In this document: one piece after another, positions 12,268 through 22,983 of the stretch
How positions within the stretch are numbered: position 1 is the first letter of the stretch
Layout of the letters: each line of letters begins with the position of its first letter
NCBI GenBank assembly: GCA_963702525.1
Contig: CAVPCY010000013.1
Coordinates: forward strand, 124,001 to 188,000
Length of the DNA stretch: 64,000 nt
Source of the DNA: CAVPCY01 sp963702525
Lineage (GTDB): Bacteria; Actinomycetota; Coriobacteriia; Anaerosomatales; PHET01
Direction of reading: 5' to 3'
Made by a program: the position numbers and the translations under genes
The notes under the pieces: model-generated
What the model was told of the DNA's origin: nothing
The model's database searches: none
Seen by the model: only the letters and a program-made list of their open reading frames with translations

Positions 12268-13035
12268 TTGGCTAGGAGCCGAGGGGCGCAGAAGCGATGG
12301 CCGGTGATCGTCGCAGGCGGCGTGGTCGTTCTCGCGGCCGTGGCATTCGCTTCGGCCTTCTACTTCCTCGATGGGATGTCGCTCGCACAGGACCTGATCG
12401 GGCGGGTGATGTCGGCTTCATCGAAGGCGACGCCGGCGCCCGGACCCGCTACCGCCGCCGACGCGCTCGAGCTCCCCAAGGGAATGCCCAACGCCTTCGC
12501 TTTGGGCGTGTGGGAGGAACAGATCGACTCGCAGTCGATCATCATGCAGATGATCGAAGGCGAGGTGGCGTCTCTATCCGTGGAGCGCGTGGTGGTTGAC
12601 GGAAACAAGGCCACGGTCTATGCGGATGTGACGTTTGCCAACGACACGACCGCTCCGGGCACCATCGGACTGCACAAGTACGGTGGCGTCTGGTACGTCG
12701 GCTACATCAGCTCCCGCACCACGCCGGATGTTCCCGGCGGTGAGAAGCGGGACGTGGCGAAGCTGGCCGACGTGGACGGGCTGTTGCTGCAAACCGTGAT
12801 TGCCGAGCAGGCCAAGGCGACTGACGTGACCAACGGGCTGGTGGGGGGCGAGATCAAGTCAATCGGGTTCGGCAGCGCGCGCCCGGGATCCAACTCCATG
12901 GTCATCCCGATGGAACTGATGTTCGGAGCCGAAAAGAGGTACGCTGATCTGGTAGCGATTCAGACCCAGGTCGACGGGGACGACATGTGGTTCATCGCGC
13001 GATTCGACGAGACCGGCTCAAGCACGGACGACTAG
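12268..13035 (+). CDS. Membrane-anchored extracytoplasmic protein, unknown function
   Basis: 255 codons from TTG 12268, which follows a GGGAG by 11 bases. The basic N-terminus RSRGAQKRWP leads into one transmembrane helix (VIVAGGVVVLAAVAFASAFY), a Ala/Pro/Thr-rich linker (ATPAPGPATAADALELP) and a soluble domain of about 180 residues containing SVERVVVDGNKATVYADVTF and LHKYGGVWYVGYISS. The alternation of short beta-like stretches and the phrase GGVWYVGYI suggest an NTF2-like or DUF4878-like fold for an exported protein, but I do not recognise it securely. The unbroken frame and codon use agree with the neighbours. It lies between the amidase/LCP pair and the exopolysaccharide locus, about 130 bases after the former and 38 before the latter. 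Confidence 0.65.
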   Translation: MARSRGAQKRWPVIVAGGVVVLAAVAFASAFYFLDGMSLAQDLIGRVMSASSKATPAPGPATAADALELPKGMPNAFALGVWEEQIDSQSIIMQMIEGEVASLSVERVVVDGNKATVYADVTFANDTTAPGTIGLHKYGGVWYVGYISSRTTPDVPGGEKRDVAKLADVDGLLLQTVIAEQAKATDVTNGLVGGEIKSIGFGSARPGSNSMVIPMELMFGAEKRYADLVAIQTQVDGDDMWFIARFDETGSSTDD

Positions 13036-13073
13036 TTCGCCCAGTCCCCTTGTAAGAAGGGTGCCAGCAGGCC

Positions 13074-14861
13074 TTGGAACTACGCGACTACCTCAACGTA
13101 ATCAGCGCGCGGCGCGGCATCATAATCCTTGCGACACTCATCGTGGCCTGCGTGGCGCTCGCGGTCTCACTCCTTCAGCCTCCAACGTACACCGCGCAGG
13201 CGAAGGTGCTCATCTCCGAGAAGGACACCGGCGCCGCGCTCTTCGGAACCGTGCTGCCCGAACTCTCCAGCCAGCCGGAGCGGGCCTTGCAGACGCAGGT
13301 GCAGCTCGTCGAGGTCAGGCCGGTCATAGAGGCCACGATCAAGAAACTCGCGCTGCAGCAGACTCCCGAGGAACTGCTGTCCAGAGTCGACGTGGGCGCG
13401 ATCGGTCAGACGAACGTGATCGCGATCCAGGCAACCGCCACCAAGCCCGAGCAGGCCGCCGAAATCGCCAACACCGTGGCGGACGAGTACGTCGCCGCGT
13501 CCAAGGACCGCAAGCGGGCGTCACTGAAGGCAGCCGCGGACGAGGTGCAGCAGCGTCTCGAGCAAGCGCGTGCGGAGATCCTGGCTCTTGGCCGCAGGGT
13601 CCAGGAAAGCGGCAAGTCCGACGAACTGACAGCGGAGCTTGGCATCGCCACCGGTACCTACTCGACGCTCGCCGAGAAGCTCGAGCAGCTGCGGATCAAC
13701 GAGCAACTTGAGACAGGCTCGGGCGTGGTCGTGCAGGCGGCCGTAGTAGAGGTGGAGCAGATCGCACCCAAACCGCTACGCAACACCGCTCTTGGTGCGC
13801 TCGTTGGACTCGCGCTCGGCCTGGGGATGGCTTTCCTCTACGAATACCTGGACAACACCATCAAGTCGACGGACGAGGCCGAGAGGGTCTACGGGACCAC
13901 CGTGCTCGGCATCGTCCCCATGGAGAGGTTCGAGAAGGGCGTCAAGCGTCGTCTCACCATCGTCGAGGCACCCGGTTCGGCGGCCTCTGAGGCGTACCGG
14001 GTCATTCGCAACTCTCTCGACTTCATCAACTTCGAGCACGACCTGCATACCCTGATGATCACCTCCGCCGCTCCGGCGGAAGGCAAGTCATCGGTCGCCG
14101 CCAACCTGGCGATGTCTTTGACGCAGACCGGCAAGAAGGTCGTGCTCGTGTCGTGCGACTTCCGCAGGCCTACTACCGAGCAGTTCTTCCCGGTCAACAA
14201 CACCGTCGGTCTGTCCGAAGTGCTTCTGGGCACCCACTCGCTGAAGTCGGCGCTCCAAAGGCCGGGCGGCGAGCAGTTGCTGGTACTCACCGCGGGCAAG
14301 ATGCCTCCGAATCCCAACGAGTTGCTCGGTTCGACCAAGATGAAGGAGGTCATCGAGAGTCTCGAGGAGTGGGGCGACTGGGTCATCATCGACACGCCCC
14401 CCGTGCTCGCGGTGGCTGATCCGGTCTCGGTGGCTCGCTGGGTCGACGGCGTGGTCGTCGTGAGCAAGGCCGGAGAGTCCACGCGCGAAGCCGGCCAGAA
14501 GGCCGTCGAGCTCCTGGGCAAGGTGGGCGCGCGCATCATCGGCGTAGTGGTGTGGGGCCTCGACGAGACCAAGAACCGCCCGGGATACGGGTACGGCTAC
14601 TACACCGGCGGCTACTACTACAACCGCTCCGAGTACGGCTCACCGAAGCCAGCCAAAGAGCTCTCCGGGGCCAAGGCCGAGGGATGGGTCGCCGAGGTCA
14701 CACCAGGGCGCCAGATCGCGCGTTTCGTCACGCGCGTCCTCGTCGGAGTCCTTGCTTTTCTCGCGGTTCTTGCGGTTCTGGCTGTCGCGGCGTACGTCTT
14801 GGACCAGTACTTCGGGTGGAATCTCGTTCCCGATCTGTCGGAGTACCTGCAGTGGCTGTGA
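13074..14861 (+). CDS. Wzz/BY-kinase: polysaccharide co-polymerase with tyrosine autokinase domain
   Basis: Controls chain length and export of surface polysaccharide. 595 codons, unbroken, from TTG 13074 (weak ribosome site AGCAGG). The N-terminal Wzz part has a first helix at GIIILATLIVACVALAVSLL, a coiled-coil periplasmic segment and a second helix near ALGALVGLALGLGMAFLYEY with the typical PxxP-like AP.KPLRN just before. The cytosolic kinase domain has Walker A SAAPAEGKSSVAANLA (about 14065), Walker A' VVLVSCDFRRP and Walker B WVIIDTPPVLAVADP. A tyrosine cluster GYGYGYYTGGYYYN (about 14587) follows. Unusually, about 75 more residues come after it, including a third hydrophobic helix (VLVGVLAFLAVLAVLAV). 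It opens the exopolysaccharide locus. Confidence 0.93.
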   Translation: MELRDYLNVISARRGIIILATLIVACVALAVSLLQPPTYTAQAKVLISEKDTGAALFGTVLPELSSQPERALQTQVQLVEVRPVIEATIKKLALQQTPEELLSRVDVGAIGQTNVIAIQATATKPEQAAEIANTVADEYVAASKDRKRASLKAAADEVQQRLEQARAEILALGRRVQESGKSDELTAELGIATGTYSTLAEKLEQLRINEQLETGSGVVVQAAVVEVEQIAPKPLRNTALGALVGLALGLGMAFLYEYLDNTIKSTDEAERVYGTTVLGIVPMERFEKGVKRRLTIVEAPGSAASEAYRVIRNSLDFINFEHDLHTLMITSAAPAEGKSSVAANLAMSLTQTGKKVVLVSCDFRRPTTEQFFPVNNTVGLSEVLLGTHSLKSALQRPGGEQLLVLTAGKMPPNPNELLGSTKMKEVIESLEEWGDWVIIDTPPVLAVADPVSVARWVDGVVVVSKAGESTREAGQKAVELLGKVGARIIGVVVWGLDETKNRPGYGYGYYTGGYYYNRSEYGSPKPAKELSGAKAEGWVAEVTPGRQIARFVTRVLVGVLAFLAVLAVLAVAAYVLDQYFGWNLVPDLSEYLQWL

Positions 14862-14894
14862 TCCCGTGTCCGGCGACCGTGACAACACCCTGTG

Positions 14895-16420
14895 ATGGCA
14901 TCCACCCGCGCTGATGGCGCTGCCCAAGCGGGGGAGACAGACGATCTGCGGGTACTGGGCGGTCACTCGATGATCTACGCCGCAAGCTCGCTTCTGGGCC
15001 AGCTGGGCTCGCTGCTGACGTTTCCGCTCTATACCCGCTCGTTGGGCCCAGAGCTTTATGGCGTGCTGGCGCTTGCGCTCTCGGCCGCCGGCGTGCTTCG
15101 GACGCTCGTTATAGCGGGCACGAACACGGCTCTGATGCACGAGCGCATCTCGTCTTCAGACGAGCAGGCGTCCCTGGATCACTGCCGCCGCGCTGACCTA
15201 CGTGATCGGCTCTTCGGCCGTCGTCGGTGTCGTCCTTCTTGTCGGGAGGGCTCCGCTAGCCCGGGCCCCTCGACCTCGGTGACCGTCGGTCTTGCGGCGG
15301 CGGTGACTGTCTACATCGCCCTGGATTCGCTGCTCGAGATCACGCTTGCGCTTGCGAGGGCTGAGTCGCGCCCTGCGGACTACGCCTACGCCAACGCTTT
15401 GCGTGTCGGTGTCACTTTCGCCTCCGCCGCCGTGTTCCTCATCATGTGGGATGCCGGTCCGGAGGGCGCGATCCTTGGTATGGCGGTGGGTAGCATCGTC
15501 GCAGGGCTCTGGCTCGCGTTCAGGCTTGGATTCGGCCTCAGTTTGCCGGCTGCCTCCCTTGGGTGCCGCGACTCCTGCGGCAGGGCGGTCCGTTGCTTCC
15601 CGCCAACCTTGCCTCTTGGATTGCCGATCTGTCCGACCGCTACCTGCTGCTTCTGCTTCTGGGTAGTTCGGCGACGGTGGGGCTGTATTCCGCCGGATAT
15701 CGTGTGGGGTCGTTGATCACCGCGCTCTTCGTCGGGCCCTTCCACACAGCGTTTCTCCCACTAGCGCTCAAGACCTACGAGCGAGATGGCCGCGATCGCA
15801 CGTACGACGAATCCAGCCGGCTGTTTGTCGTCCTCGGTGCGGTGGTCGTCTGTCTGCTGCAGGCCGCGAGCGTGCCCGTTGTAAGGATACTTGCGGGCCA
15901 GGCGTACGCGGGTGCGGAGCGAGTGGTTGGCGCCGTGGCGTTAGGCTGTCTGCTCTCGGGTGCCGCGATGCTCATGACGCCAGCCGCGCTCAAGACAGGT
16001 CGGTCGCACTTCCTTGCGGGCGCGTACGGAACGGGAGCGGCCGTCAACGTCGCCCTGAACTTCGTGCTGATACCCCGCCTGGGCATGGAGGGTGCGGCTG
16101 TTGCCACCCTTCTGGGCTATGCGGCGGTGCTGGCGACTATGTACGTTCTCATGCCCTCCGCGCTGTGGCCAGCAGGCTCTCTGGCAGTTGTGCTGCGCGT
16201 GGTTCCGGTCATGGGTCTATGTACTGTCGCATCGCTGGTCGACTACGGAAGCTTGGGAATGCAGACCGTGGCGAGCGCCGGGCTCGCTGCACTCGGCCTC
16301 GGGTTGCTCATCTTGCTTCGGGTGCTCACGCTTGACGACGTGAGGCTGGTGTGGCGGGTCATCGCATCGCTCGCTAGCGCCTCGGTGGCGCGGTTTCGCA
16401 CTGCGGTTGAAGGGATCGGC
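14895..16420 (+). CDS. Wzx-type polysaccharide flippase (MATE/MVF-like), several frameshifts
   Basis: Predicted to flip lipid-linked repeat units across the membrane. ATG 14895 opens MASTRADGAAQAGETDD followed by IYAASSLLGQLGSLLTFPLY and LGPELYGVLALALS, the usual first helices of the oligosaccharide flippase family. Three frame changes are needed: near 15175 and 15280 (a compensating pair; between them the good frame reads WITAAALTYVIGSSAVVGVV) and near 15560, after which NLASWIADLSDRYLLLLLLG and GMEGAAVATLLGYAAVLATM continue the family pattern. The C-terminal end is a judgement: the same frame runs on into the next protein without a stop, and I place the end shortly after the last hydrophobic helix (AGLAALGLGLLILLRVL). 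A stop has probably been masked by another indel. Confidence 0.8.
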
Positions 16421-18271
16421 ACCGGGCTCAAGCGGCTCGCTCGGAAGTCGAAGCGGATTCCCAAGGCTTTCTCGGACCTTTGGGGTGTGCAGGTGAGGCG
16501 TTGGAGGCGTCGCCACGAGCACGTGGGCGGCGAGTGCCTACTCGGTCCCTACGCGCAGTTCGTACTGGAACGAGACGAGCAGATCGTGCGCGCGGCTGCC
16601 GGAGTCGATCGCCTGGTCGCGGGTGAGATGGTGACCTTCGGTCGGCCGTGGAGGTGGCGTTCCGGCCGCGATTGGCATCTCGATCCGTGGTCTGGTCGTC
16701 GCTGGCACGCCTGGCTGCCGTCCGCGCTGGTCGACGTGAACCACGTTGTATCCGATTCCGACGTGCAGTCGCCGTGGGAGAGCAGTCGTCTGGAGCACGT
16801 GTGGCGGGGGGCGCTTGCTTACGCACACAGTGGGGACGAAACGTACGCACAGTGGGTGATTGGCCGGCTGGATGAGTGGGGGCGCTGGAATCCGGCGGGC
16901 TGGGGGGTCAACTGGACGGTAGCGATGGAGGTGGGGCTGCGGGCCATAGCACTGGCAGAGGTGCGGAGTCTGCTGTGCACCAGCTCGTCGTGGACTCCCC
17001 GGGGAAGAGCAGCGCATGACGAGCCTACTGGCCGACCACGTCGAATGGGCGCTCGCCAATCTGGAACGCTGGGGCCACCGCACTCAGAATCACTACCTAG
17101 CCTCGCTCGTGGGCGTGATGACGGTGGCGCACCACCTGTCTGCGTGGTCTAGGCTTCGCGATGACGCCTCGTGGGTCTACGACGGGCTGTTCGAGTGCGT
17201 CTTGGAGCAGGTGCTTCCCGACGGTGCCAGCTTCGAGAACTCCGTTGGCTATCACTTGCTCGTGACTGAGCTGGTGGGCTACGGAGTCTCGATCTGTCGT
17301 GCGTCCGGGGTTGAGGTGCCTGCGCAGGTGCTCGACCGTCTGCAACGCATGATCGACTACGCTGACTTCATGCAGTTCGGAGACGGCACGCCGGTGGCTT
17401 TCGGTGACGACGATGACGACTTCTTGCTCCCGGGAGCCGCAGTCACCTTCTCGAACGTGCGACCGCCGGTGTCTGACCGTCTTGCGTTCCCGACCCATGT
17501 CGCGGGTGCCCCACAAGTCACGACCAGTGTGGCGCGGTCGTTTCCCGACGCGGGCGTGTACAGGCTTGGCGACAGTGAGATGCGTGCGTTCCTCAACCTC
17601 ATGCCCACGGGCGTGAACGGAACCGGGCCGCACCGCCACAACGACCCGTTGAGCTTCTGCGTCGAGGTGGGCGACTCGCCGGTCCTGGTCGACCCAGGCA
17701 CCTACCGCTACCAGTCCGCCGGGAGCGACCGCAATCGCTTTCGCTCGGTGGTATCTCACAACACAATACAGATCGATGGTCAGGAGCCCAACGACCTCGC
17801 GCACCTGTTCGCGCTCGAGCACGATCGAATCCGCGTGCACGATGTCAGTGCGCAGCTCGACGGGGATGTGCAGCGCGTTGAGGGTGCGCACGACGGCTAC
17901 CTTGAGGCGACGGGCGTGCGACACCGCAGGTCGTGGGAGTTCGATACCGTCAGTCACACCCTGCGGGTTGAGGACCGCTTCGAGGGCCTCGGTGCTCACC
18001 GGTTCGTGTCGCGGCTCCATTTCCCTCCTGGAATGGAGATCGAGTTCGCCGCCGAGGAGAACGGATGGCGCGTGAGCGGCGGTGGCCTGCGCGCTAGGGC
18101 GGAGATACGTGAGGCCTTCGAGACCCAGGCACGTCAGCGCCGTCGAGCCACTCGGCGGCCTACCGGTGGCAGTCTGATGCATCGGTGCTTGAGATCGAGT
18201 GGAATGGCCGTACAGACTGCCGTATCGTCATGGTGATGGCCCCGGAGCGGGCAGGAGGGGGCGCAGCGTGA
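16421..18271 (+). CDS. Heparinase II/III family protein of the polysaccharide locus (two frameshifts)
   Basis: Polysaccharide-lyase-like protein often encoded in exopolysaccharide loci, where its substrate is usually unknown. The N-terminal alpha/alpha-toroid part shows DWHLDPWSGRRWHAW, then a conserved stretch with DVQSPWESSRLEHVWR, AYAHSGDETYAQWVIG and NPAGWGVNWTVAMEVGLRA. The C-terminal beta domain has HRHNDPLSFCVEVGD and VLVDPGTYRYQ (about 17632-17715), the family's His-containing catalytic region. Frame breaks: one extra base in the CCCCGGGG run near 17000 (removal gives WTPGEEQRMTSLLADHVEWA), and one near 18130, after which the good frame reads RWQSDASVLEIEWNGRTD and stops at 18271. The start is uncertain; GTG 16487 is one option. 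The stop overlaps the next start as GTGA. Confidence 0.8.
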
Positions 18272-19684
18272 CACGCACGGCCGCGCGCGCTGTCGCCATG
18301 GTCTGCCTTGGGTCAGTCGTTCTCGGGGTGGCGCTCGTGAAGGCGCCCGCTCTTCTGGCCTTGCTTGCCCTCGGTGCGCTGTGGACACTGATTCCCAACG
18401 ACGGCAAGCTCCTGCTCGTTATGGCAACGGCTTGCCTCCCGTTCACGGTGGGTGATGTCGGGGCCGTGCCTGACCTGCTCGTGATCGAGCTCCTCGCCCC
18501 GGTCGCCTTCGTGACCGCGCTTGTGTCGATGCTTTCCGCTCGCAAGGAGCCCTTTCCCCGCGAATCCCTGCCGCTGTGGGGTGCCGTAGCAGTGTTCGTG
18601 GGCGTCAACGCAGTTCACGTCGTGTTCGGCGCGCTCGCGGGCAGCACTCTCAAGATACTCGGCTCGGGCGCGACGGGCCTGAGGGCGTACTATGACCTGC
18701 TCGTCGGCCCAATGGCGTTCGGCGCCATCGTGTGGCTGTGCGCCCGTCGACCGGGCGGGTTCCCCACCAGGAGAGTACTGCGCTGGCTGCTGTGGACCGC
18801 TAGTGCCGCGGCACTGATCCGTGTTGCCAGCTACTACCTCTTGTTCGAGATGCCGTTGTTGGGCGGTGTGTTCCGCTACGGGGTGGTCTCGCGAATCATC
18901 ACGGGCGGTACCGCAGACCGCATCGGTGGGCTTGCTGAGGCTGCATCACTGGGCCTGGCGTGTCTGTTCGCGGTCTGGTACTCAGGCGACCACGGCGGTG
19001 GGTGATTCTCCCGGGAGCCGTGCTGAGTGCCGCTACCGTCCTGAGTGGTGGACGCGCCTTCGTGTTGGGTGTACTGATAGCGGGAAGCCTGTTGATCTTG
19101 GGACTGTCGCAGCGCTCCCGTAGCCGGGTTATCGCACTGGCTGCAATCGCCGCGGCCATCGGGGTGACCGGGGTGGCGCTCAGTGGCCTGACGTCGCAGT
19201 TCGCGCGTCTGACAGCCGTGGCGGGTGGTATCGCCCTGCAAGACCCCGCGAGGTACGCAGCCATCAGGTTCCAGTTGCAGGAGTTCATGAACAGCCCGCT
19301 CATCGGCAAGGGAATCGGCGTGACCACCGTCGGGGTCCGGATCCCTTCGTAGCGGTGCAGGTCGCACAGGGAGGGCACGCCACCTACACCTCGGTGCTGG
19401 CGAACCAAGGCATCGTCGGTCTACTCTCGTTCCTCTACGTCGCCCTCAGCCCCGCGTTCACGTCTTTTCGGCTGCTGCGCAGGCACTCCGGCGAGCTGAC
19501 CGGTGCGAATCCCGCGTTCGGAGCACTAGTGTTCGTCTTCATCTTCGCGGTGATACGGTCAACGATGTTCATCGCCGGCGGCAACGGCGACTCGGACGTT
19601 ACTCCGTACGCGTACGCGGGCACGCTCGTCGCGGTGCTTGCGATGTTGCGTGCCGCCGGGGGGCTGGTGCCGGATGAAGCGTGA
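18268..19684 (+). CDS. O-antigen ligase/polymerase-like membrane protein (Wzy/WaaL type), two frameshifts
   Basis: Multispanning membrane protein predicted to polymerise or transfer polysaccharide units. GTG 18268 overlaps the previous stop. About 470 codons with roughly 11-12 hydrophobic segments, for example LLALLALGALWTLIP and SRVIALAAIAAAIGVTGVAL. The Wzy_C-type middle part is recognisable by LSGGRAFVLGVLIAGSLLIL followed by an extracellular loop with FMNSPLIGKGIGVTTVG and GGHATYTSVLANQGIVGLL, matching the family's NPl.G.G and HN.yL..l...G patterns. Two single-base breaks, near 18990 (before WVILPGAVLSAA) and near 19348 (IPS-stop should read IPFVAVQVAQGGH). Whether it is a ligase or a polymerase cannot be told from sequence. 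The stop overlaps the next gene by 11 bases. Confidence 0.85.
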
Positions 19685-20828
19685 CGTCGTCGCCTTGTCC
19701 AATCAGTACTGGGACGACAGCTGGTTTCGTAAGCACCAGTTCTGCGCACGGCTCGCGCGCGACGGACATCGGGTGTGGTTCGTGAAGCCCACACATTCAG
19801 TGCTGCGTTCCGGACATATTGCGGGTGTCGGCTCCAATCCACCGCTGAGCACGCGCATCCGGTCAGTCGAGCAGAACCTGTGGGTTGTCTCGCCCGCCAG
19901 GGTTCTGCCGCTACAGCGTGTGGCGGGCGTCGCACGCACCAATCAGGCGCTGACGTTGCGCCGCGTCCGAAGGCGCTCGGCGCCGCGGGGTGCCGACCTG
20001 ATGCGCTCGATCTCAACTATGACGCCCGGTACGCGCCGGCGCTGGGCGGGGAGCTCGAGTCAGGGCCGCGTAGTCTTCGACCTCGTTGACGACCTCACGG
20101 AGTACTCTGCTGAGGCAGCGCTCAAGCGCTTGGCCGTCGACCACATCGGGCTACTGTGCGAACGGTCGGCGCGGGTGGTGTACACGTCCTCGCGGCTCGC
20201 TCAGAAGTTCCCTGCGTTGGGACCGAGTGCGGTTATCCCCAACGGTTTTGACCCCGCGCTGTTCAATCGGAACGTGCTCCCCGAGTGGGTTCGAGGCCCC
20301 AGGCGTCAAGACCATCGGATTCGTGGGCACGCTGTTCTCGTTTCTCGACTACGAGCTTCTAGGGCGTGTCGCCGACGAGTTTCCGGACTGCGCACTCGTG
20401 TTGGTGGGTCGCGTTGAGGAGGCCGAGAAGAGGGTCCGTGAGTCACTCGTCGACCCAACGTCATCCACGTGGGCTACGTTGCGCGACAGCGCGTCCCTGC
20501 CTTGGTCGCGGGCTTCGACGTCTGCCTGGCACCGTTTCTTACCGGTGCCGTGGCCGATTCAGTGAGTCCGCTCAAACTCTACGAGTACCTTGCGCTGGGC
20601 AAGCCGGTGGTTGAGATATTTCCCATGGCGGGCGTGAAGGCCGATCCCGTGGGCGCCTTCGTCTACTTCGGTCAGGGTGCAGATTCGTTCGTCGCGCTTG
20701 TCGGCGGCGTGTTGCGCGGCGACATCCCGGAGCCTTCCGGAGCCGCTGAGTTCGTGGGGGAGTATACGTGGGACCGCCTGTATGGTCGGTTGCGGGCGCT
20801 GCTAGGCGAGGAGCTGCTTGAGACGTGA
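19674..20828 (+). CDS. Glycosyltransferase, GT-B fold, group 1-like (several frameshifts)
   Basis: Cytosolic sugar transferase for repeat-unit assembly. ATG 19674 lies inside the end of the ligase gene and opens MKRDVVALSNQYWDDSWFRK, followed by FCARLARDGHRVWFVKP, typical of the N-terminal Rossmann half. VVFDLVDDLTEYS and the linker region SARVVYTSSRLAQKFPALG with VIPNGFDPALFN are standard. The C-terminal half is in other frames: KTIGFVGTLFSFLDYELLGR (from about 20300) and VAGFDVCLAPFLTGAVADSV with SPLKLYEYLALGKPVVE (from about 20470), the nucleotide-sugar binding motif. Breaks lie near 19990-20060, 20290 and 20465. The alternative frame around 20010 reads LDLNYDARYAPALGGELESG, the expected sequence there. 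Donor and acceptor sugars cannot be predicted. Confidence 0.8.
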
Positions 20829-20845
20829 TGGCCGAGGGAGACACC

Positions 20846-21949
20846 ATGACAGGGCCGCGTGTCGCCTGGGTGCTGTGGTCCGGCGCTGTTGGGGGGACCG
20901 AGTTCATGGTCGCCTCGATCGCGGCTGAGTTTCGCCGGACCAGCCACGACGCGCGCGTACTCGTTCTCGGTCATGACTCGGCCGCTCTCGTCGCATCTTG
21001 GACTGGTTGGGCCGTGCCGTGGGTATCTCTTGGCCTGGAGTCCACGCGCAGGGCGTTTGTCGGCGGCTCTCGTATTCTTGACGTACTCGAGAGCTGGGGT
21101 AGTGAGGCGGTGGTGCTTCCCACCGTCGACGCGCTCGCGCGGGTCATACGTGCATCGGGCTATGCTGGGCGCCTTGTGGCCGTCGATCACGGGTCGCCGA
21201 GCGATCAACGACGGCTGGGCATGGCCCGGGCGGCGCTGCGGCGGATCAGCCGACGGATGGGCGTGGGCTTGCTCGACGTGCAGGTGGCCGTATCGGACTT
21301 CGTTGAGCATCAGATCGCCTCGCTGCCGCACGCCGGGCACATCGAGGTGATCCACAACGGTGTCGACACCGGACGGTTCGCTCCCTCAACGGACTCGCTG
21401 GTGGGTATGACTGTCTATTCCGGTTGGGGGTGGCTTCTCGCCTGATCGAGGGCAAGGGCGTGCGTGAGGCGCTCGCCGTGGTCGAGCGGCTGCATGGGTC
21501 GCTCACCCCTGTGCGTTTGGAAGTCTGCTGGAACCGGTCCACTGAGCGATGAGTACGCGGCCCACCCCCTTCATGCTGAGGGAGTCATCACCGCTGCAGG
21601 ATACGTTGAGGACATCTGGGGTTCTGGCGCAGGCAGGACTGCGCGCTGGTGCTCTCGAACGGGCTCACTGAGTCGTTCGGGATGGCCGCGGCGGAGGCCA
21701 TGGCCTGCGGTTTGCCGGTGGTGGCTTCGCGTGCGGGTGGGCTGACCGAAATCGTGGTGGACGGTGAGAACGGCGTACTCGTGACACCTGGAGACATCGC
21801 GGGCGCTTGCAGCGCGATCGAGCGCGACGTGGCCGATCGGTCGATGGCGCGCTCGATGGGCCAGGCCGCGCGCACGCGCGTCGTGGAGCAGTTCAGTCTT
21901 GAGAGGTGCGCCGAACGCTACCTGCGCGGTATGCGGAGCCGAGTCGTGA
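20846..21949 (+). CDS. Glycosyltransferase family 4-like (several frameshifts)
   Basis: ATG 20846 with GAGGGAG 5 bases upstream opens MTGPRVAWVLWSGAVGGTEF, the glycine-rich N-terminal loop of GT4 enzymes. The linker VEVIHNGVDTGRF-like segment is present as IEVIHNGVDTGRFAPS (about 21340). After a break near 21430 the good frames read LIEGKGVREALAVVERLHG and, from about 21550, DEYAAHPLHAEGVITAAGY; the C-terminal donor-binding motif is intact as LSNGLTESFGMAAAEAMACG with LPVVASRAGGLTEIVVDGEN (about 21655-21770). The true stop is probably the TGA at 21947-21949 overlapping the next gene's GTG, which requires one more indel in the last 200 bases. A sugar transferase for the same polysaccharide; specificity unknown. 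Confidence 0.78.
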
Positions 21950-22983
21950 GCGCGCGAATTGCCCTCGTGACCGACCTGATCTAATCCACTCCCGACATGG
22001 GCGAACGCGTCTACGCTCGCTCGCTTGCTCGCGAGCTGCGGGGTCGCGGCTGCCTCGTGTTGAGCGTGGATGGCGAGTCTCCCGAGTGGATGGGGCTGGC
22101 GTTGTGCCGCAGGTCACTCTGCTCCGCTGGGCTGCGTCACTCACTGCGACACCACCGGCCCGAGGTCATCGTCTACCTGCAGCGCTCCTCGCTTACGCCG
22201 GCCGGCCTGCTGAGGTGTGGAGTGCTTCGACTGCTGTCGGGCTCTCGCGTGGTCCCGCTGGTGCTTCAGCCCTACGAGCTTGCAGGTCCACTTCGCGCCG
22301 TTCTTGCCAGGCTGGTGCCTCGACAGATCATGGCGGTATCTGGAGGGGCACGCCACCACCTTGAGGCAGTGGTGTGCGCGCTGCCGGGTCCGGACTGACC
22401 GGAAGCTGATGACCGGGGCGCGCGGTCTGCATCTGCTGACGAGCGTGCAGCCCTGCGCCACAAGCTGGGAGTCTCGCCTACACGATCGCTCGTGCTTCAC
22501 GTCGGCCACGCAAGGGCGAACAGGAACCTGGCGGTTTTGGCAGACATCGCCCGAGCCGTTGACGTCCAAGTCGTGGTTGTTGCCAGTTCGAGCACGCTGC
22601 CTGACCCCGAGATCGAGCGCGCGCTCGTCGATGCGGGCGTGCGGGTCTGTATCGGGCTACGTCGAAGCGGTGGAGGAGCGGACCCAGTGACCGACGTCTA
22701 CGTGTTCCCGACTCGTGACGAGTCCGGATCGATCGGGGCCCCCTTATCGGTGTTCGAAGCACTGGGGGTGCGGCGTGCCCGTCGCGACGAGCAGGTTCGG
22801 CGCTCTGCCGGAGCTGCTCGGCTCGACGCGCGGCGTCGTCTGGGTAGAGACTTGGACGAGCAGTTCGTACCAGCGGTTCAGAGACTGGTGAAGTCAGCAC
22901 CGTCGGCCAAGGCCCTCTACTCGATGGATTGGGCCGCGCTCGCCTCTACGGTGATCGACACGGTCTGTGAAGGCCACCGATGA
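21946..22983 (+). CDS. Glycosyltransferase family 4-like, interrupted by two in-frame stops and a shifted patch
   Basis: GTG 21946 opens VSARIALVTDLI, then an in-frame TAA (21982-21984), then STPDMGERVYARSLARELRG continuing the same domain in the same frame. A second in-frame TGA (22396-22398) separates VVCALPGPD from PEADDRGARSASADERAALR and LVLHVGHARANRNLAVLADI, again one frame. Between about 22765 and 22865 the good frame is shifted: CGVPVATSRFGALPELLG supplies the donor-site region expected after SVFEALA, then the original frame resumes with RLVKSAPSAKALYSMDWAAL. The TGA stop at 22981 overlaps the next ATG. Because both halves remain well conserved, I think errors are likelier than a dead gene, but an old pseudogene cannot be excluded from sequence alone. 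Confidence 0.65.
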
